From Treponema sp. JC4 (lineage in GTDB: Bacteria; Spirochaetota; Spirochaetia; Treponematales; Treponemataceae), in contig NZ_AJGU01000013.1 of NCBI RefSeq assembly GCF_000260795.1, positions 1-61,800 on the forward strand: 61,800 nt of DNA, given 5' to 3'. Below the pieces are notes generated by a model. It did not search any database. It was not told the origin of the DNA and saw only the letters and a program-made list of their open reading frames with translations. The translations under genes and the position numbers were made by a program. Positions within the stretch are counted from its first letter, which is position 1, and each line of letters starts with the position of its first letter. Shown here in pieces: positions 59,351 through 61,800 of the stretch.

Positions 59351-61780
59351 ATGGAATTTACACAAGAATCAATCGACTCCCTCGTTGTTAACGAAGTGGA
59401 CATTATGAAAAAAATTGCAGCGGAACTCAACATCCGCGTGCAGCAGGTTAGCGCTGTAATCAGCCTGATTAATGAAGACTGTACAATTGCCTTTATCAGC
59501 CGCTACCGCAAAGACAAAACTGACAATCTTGACGAAGTTCAGGTTCGCGACTGCGACCATCTTTTCAAATCATATAAAAATCTTGAAGAACGCCGCCTTG
59601 AAATTGTAAAGGGCATCTTCGCTCAGGGAAAACTTACAGAATCACTTTATAACGCCGTAATGAGCGCAACAACTCTTACAGCTTTGGAAGACCTTTGGGC
59701 ACCATTCAAAAAGAAGAAGAAGACCCGCGGTATGGTGGCTCAGGAAAAAGGACTGGAACCACTTGCAGACTTTATTCTTGGCGACAACGACGATGCAGCA
59801 TGCGAAAAAGAAGCAGAAAAATACATCAAAACTGATAACGAAGACCCAGCCTTGAACGTAGAGACTACCCTTGACGCTTTGCAGGGGGCACAGGATATCA
59901 TCGCTGAACGTGTTAGCCAGGATACAAAAAACCGTGATTCAGTTCACGACCTCTATCTTGCAACTGGAAACATCGTAACAAAGGGTATCGTCCCTGACGG
60001 ACAGAACGCTGAACAGGCAGAAAAAACTTCTACATACCAGATGTACTGGGATTACTCAGAGCCTCTTAATCAGGTAAAACCTCACCGCATTCTTGCTATT
60101 AACCGCGGCGAGCGTGAAGGCGCCCTTGAAGTTACAATCGACGTAGATGTTGATGCAGCAATCGCTGACTTGCAGAAAAAAGCAACTATTCACAATCACT
60201 ATCATAAAGACGCAATTGAAGACGGCGTTGTTCGTTTGCTTAGCCCTGCTGTTGTTCGCGAAATCCGCAGTGACGAAGCTGATGATGCAGATGACCACGG
60301 AATTGGAATCTTCAGCGAAAACCTTAAAAACCTTTTGATGCAGCAGCCAATTAAGGGAAGCCGCGTTCTTGGTGTTGACCCTGGTTACCGCAACGGTACA
60401 AAGTGTGCCGCCCTTGATGAAACAGGAAAATACCTTGGCTTCTTTAAGATTTTCCAGGAGCAGGATCCTCAGGGGGCTTACGATGCAATCAATGACGCTA
60501 TCGACAAGTATGATATTCAGGTTCTTGCCGTAGGAAACGGAACTGGTTCACAGGAAGTTCAGGCTATTGTAAGTAAGGTTATCAGCGAAAACTACAAGGA
60601 CAGCGATGTTGAATTTACAGTTGTTGATGAATCTGGTGCTTCGGTTTACTCTGCAAGCCCTGTTGCAACAGAAGAATTCCCTGATCTGGACGTAATGGTT
60701 CGCGGTGCTATTTCTATGGGCCGCCGTTTGCAGGATCCTCTTGCTGAACTTGTAAAAATCGACCCTAAGGCAATTGGTGTCGGACTTTACCAGCACGACG
60801 TAAATCAGAAAAAACTTGCTGACCAGCTTGATGAAGTTGTAGGCTCGGTTGTAAACCAGGTTGGCGTAAACCTGAACACAGCTTCTTACATGCTTTTGAA
60901 GTACGTTTCTGGTATTAACGTAAGCACAGCTAAGAAGATTGTTGCTTACCGCGATGCAAACGGAAAAATCACAAGCCGCGAAGATTTGAAAAAGGTTCCG
61001 GGACTTGGTCCTAAGGCCTTTGAACAGTGTGCCGGCTTCCTTAAGATTGCAGAAAGCTCTGATCCTCTTGATAACACCTGGGTTCACCCTGAAAACTACG
61101 ATGTTGCCCGCGAAGTTTATGACGCAGTTAAAAAAGGTGACAAAATTTCTAACGAAACCCGCAAGGCTCTTTGCGAAAAATATAACATCGGTGAAACAAC
61201 AATCAACGACATCATCGATGAGCTTCAGAAGCCTAACCGTGACCCTCGTGACGGTTATCCTGCACCAATCATGCAGAAGGGCGTTCTGCAGTTTGAAGAT
61301 TTGAAGGAAGGCATGAAGGTTACCGGTAAAATCCGTAACGTAGTAGACTTTGGTGCCTTTGTTGATATCGGTCTTCACGAAACAGGCCTTGTTCACGTAA
61401 GTGAGCTTTCCGACAACTTTGTAAGCGACCCTATGGAAGTTGTAAAGGTTGGTGATGTATTCGAATTTACTATCATCCAGCTTGATAAGGACAGACGCCG
61501 AATCGGTCTTTCTTTGAAGAGCGACGCTGCAAGCCGAATCGGACAGGGCGGCGGAATGGGAAGAGGCACAAAGCCTGCTTCTACAGGTGCTGCAGCTGGC
61601 GACGGCAAAAAGCGCGTAGTAGTTGTAAAGAAGGCAGGTGCTGGAAGTTCAGCCGGCAGCGGCAGCCGCGACTTCAACCGCAATGGAAACGGTAACCGTA
61701 ACGGTGGAAGAGGTAACTACAATTCCGGCAGCGACGACGGCATGAGCTACAATCCGTTTGCAGCTTTCTTCAATAAATAA
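59351..61780 (+). CDS. tex: Tex-family RNA-binding protein
   Basis: 809 aa. Order: Tex N-terminal helical domain (about 1-190), central helices, YqgF/RuvX-like domain with GVDPGYRNGTKCA (about 341), helix-hairpin-helix (INVSTAKKIVAYR and VPGLGPKAFEQCAG, about 525-560), S1 RNA-binding domain (GKIRNVVDFGAFVDIGLHE, about 660-735), and a long low-complexity tail rich in Gly, Asn and Arg. Tex is a conserved factor acting on RNA and transcription. No Shine-Dalgarno; TAAAAT lies 9 nt before ATG, so the 5' leader is minimal. Complete within the window. Confidence 0.95.
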   Translation: MEFTQESIDSLVVNEVDIMKKIAAELNIRVQQVSAVISLINEDCTIAFISRYRKDKTDNLDEVQVRDCDHLFKSYKNLEERRLEIVKGIFAQGKLTESLYNAVMSATTLTALEDLWAPFKKKKKTRGMVAQEKGLEPLADFILGDNDDAACEKEAEKYIKTDNEDPALNVETTLDALQGAQDIIAERVSQDTKNRDSVHDLYLATGNIVTKGIVPDGQNAEQAEKTSTYQMYWDYSEPLNQVKPHRILAINRGEREGALEVTIDVDVDAAIADLQKKATIHNHYHKDAIEDGVVRLLSPAVVREIRSDEADDADDHGIGIFSENLKNLLMQQPIKGSRVLGVDPGYRNGTKCAALDETGKYLGFFKIFQEQDPQGAYDAINDAIDKYDIQVLAVGNGTGSQEVQAIVSKVISENYKDSDVEFTVVDESGASVYSASPVATEEFPDLDVMVRGAISMGRRLQDPLAELVKIDPKAIGVGLYQHDVNQKKLADQLDEVVGSVVNQVGVNLNTASYMLLKYVSGINVSTAKKIVAYRDANGKITSREDLKKVPGLGPKAFEQCAGFLKIAESSDPLDNTWVHPENYDVAREVYDAVKKGDKISNETRKALCEKYNIGETTINDIIDELQKPNRDPRDGYPAPIMQKGVLQFEDLKEGMKVTGKIRNVVDFGAFVDIGLHETGLVHVSELSDNFVSDPMEVVKVGDVFEFTIIQLDKDRRRIGLSLKSDAASRIGQGGGMGRGTKPASTGAAAGDGKKRVVVVKKAGAGSSAGSGSRDFNRNGNGNRNGGRGNYNSGSDDGMSYNPFAAFFNK

Positions 61781-61800
61781 TAAGATGAGTTTATAAAAAA

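Noticed and set aside
60548-61396. Open frame of 282 aa opposite tex.
   Set aside because: Antisense shadow of a conserved gene; composition typical of reverse reading of that codon pattern.
1-61800. CRISPR array or cas genes.
   Set aside because: No regularly spaced direct repeats with unique spacers and no Cas-like protein were seen.

Overview
The window reads as the chromosome of a host-associated Treponema-like spirochaete. The gene set supports this: a 7TM-DISM/SpoIIE phosphatase, a FadL-like beta-barrel, a patatin fused to an outer-membrane barrel, many lipoproteins, a Tex protein with a Gly/Arg/Asn-rich tail, and a run of integron attC sites (integrons are known in Treponema denticola). 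The assignment is inference from gene content; no rRNA is present.

Layout. 1-6990 is an accessory region: a frameshifted stand-alone FlhA C-terminal-domain gene, unknown genes, a metallophosphoesterase, a 1.5-kb non-coding stretch with a diverged tandem repeat of about 440 bp, and a tyrosine recombinase. It ends against a tRNA cluster (Ser-UGA, Ser-GCU, Arg-GCG; 6992-7299), which looks like one end of an integrated element. 7.4-39.2 kb is core chromosome: an ABC-F protein, an RsmI-like methylase, gltX, pta, a SpoIIE phosphatase, a LUD protein, a FadL-like barrel, metY-metH, a ParB/HAD pair, an acyl-CoA ligase, arginase, a patatin, the bioYMN biotin transporter with a BirA-type operator, a three-gene operon joining an alarmone hydrolase-like HD domain fused to a kinase fold with a RelA/SpoT-type synthetase, and birA. 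39.2-44.65 kb is a defence-like island: a Phd/RelE-type toxin-antitoxin pair, then gene cassettes separated by three clear attC sites and a fourth junction, with no integron integrase in the window. Cassette cargo is an APH-fold kinase, BrnTA plus a Nudix hydrolase, an AIPR abortive-infection protein and an unknown protein. 45-61.8 kb is core again: carA and a carB-dapF fusion behind a leader-peptide attenuator, an SDR, a PotD-type lipoprotein, a Ca/Na antiporter, MgtC, a DAACS symporter, a degenerate PilZ protein and tex.

Three themes cut across the window. (1) Several families of long palindromic repeats sit in intergenic gaps, and related palindromic DNA appears in frame inside linkers of housekeeping proteins. 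(2) Several genes have a TATAAT-like -10 box exactly 6 nt before ATG, which predicts leaderless mRNAs. (3) carAB has a U-rich leader ORF abutting a terminator, the layout of UTP-sensitive pyrBI/pyrE attenuation. The points I would check first are the HD-kinase/alarmone-synthetase operon, the attC array with its conserved cassette-start hairpins, and the carAB attenuator together with the CarB-DapF fusion.
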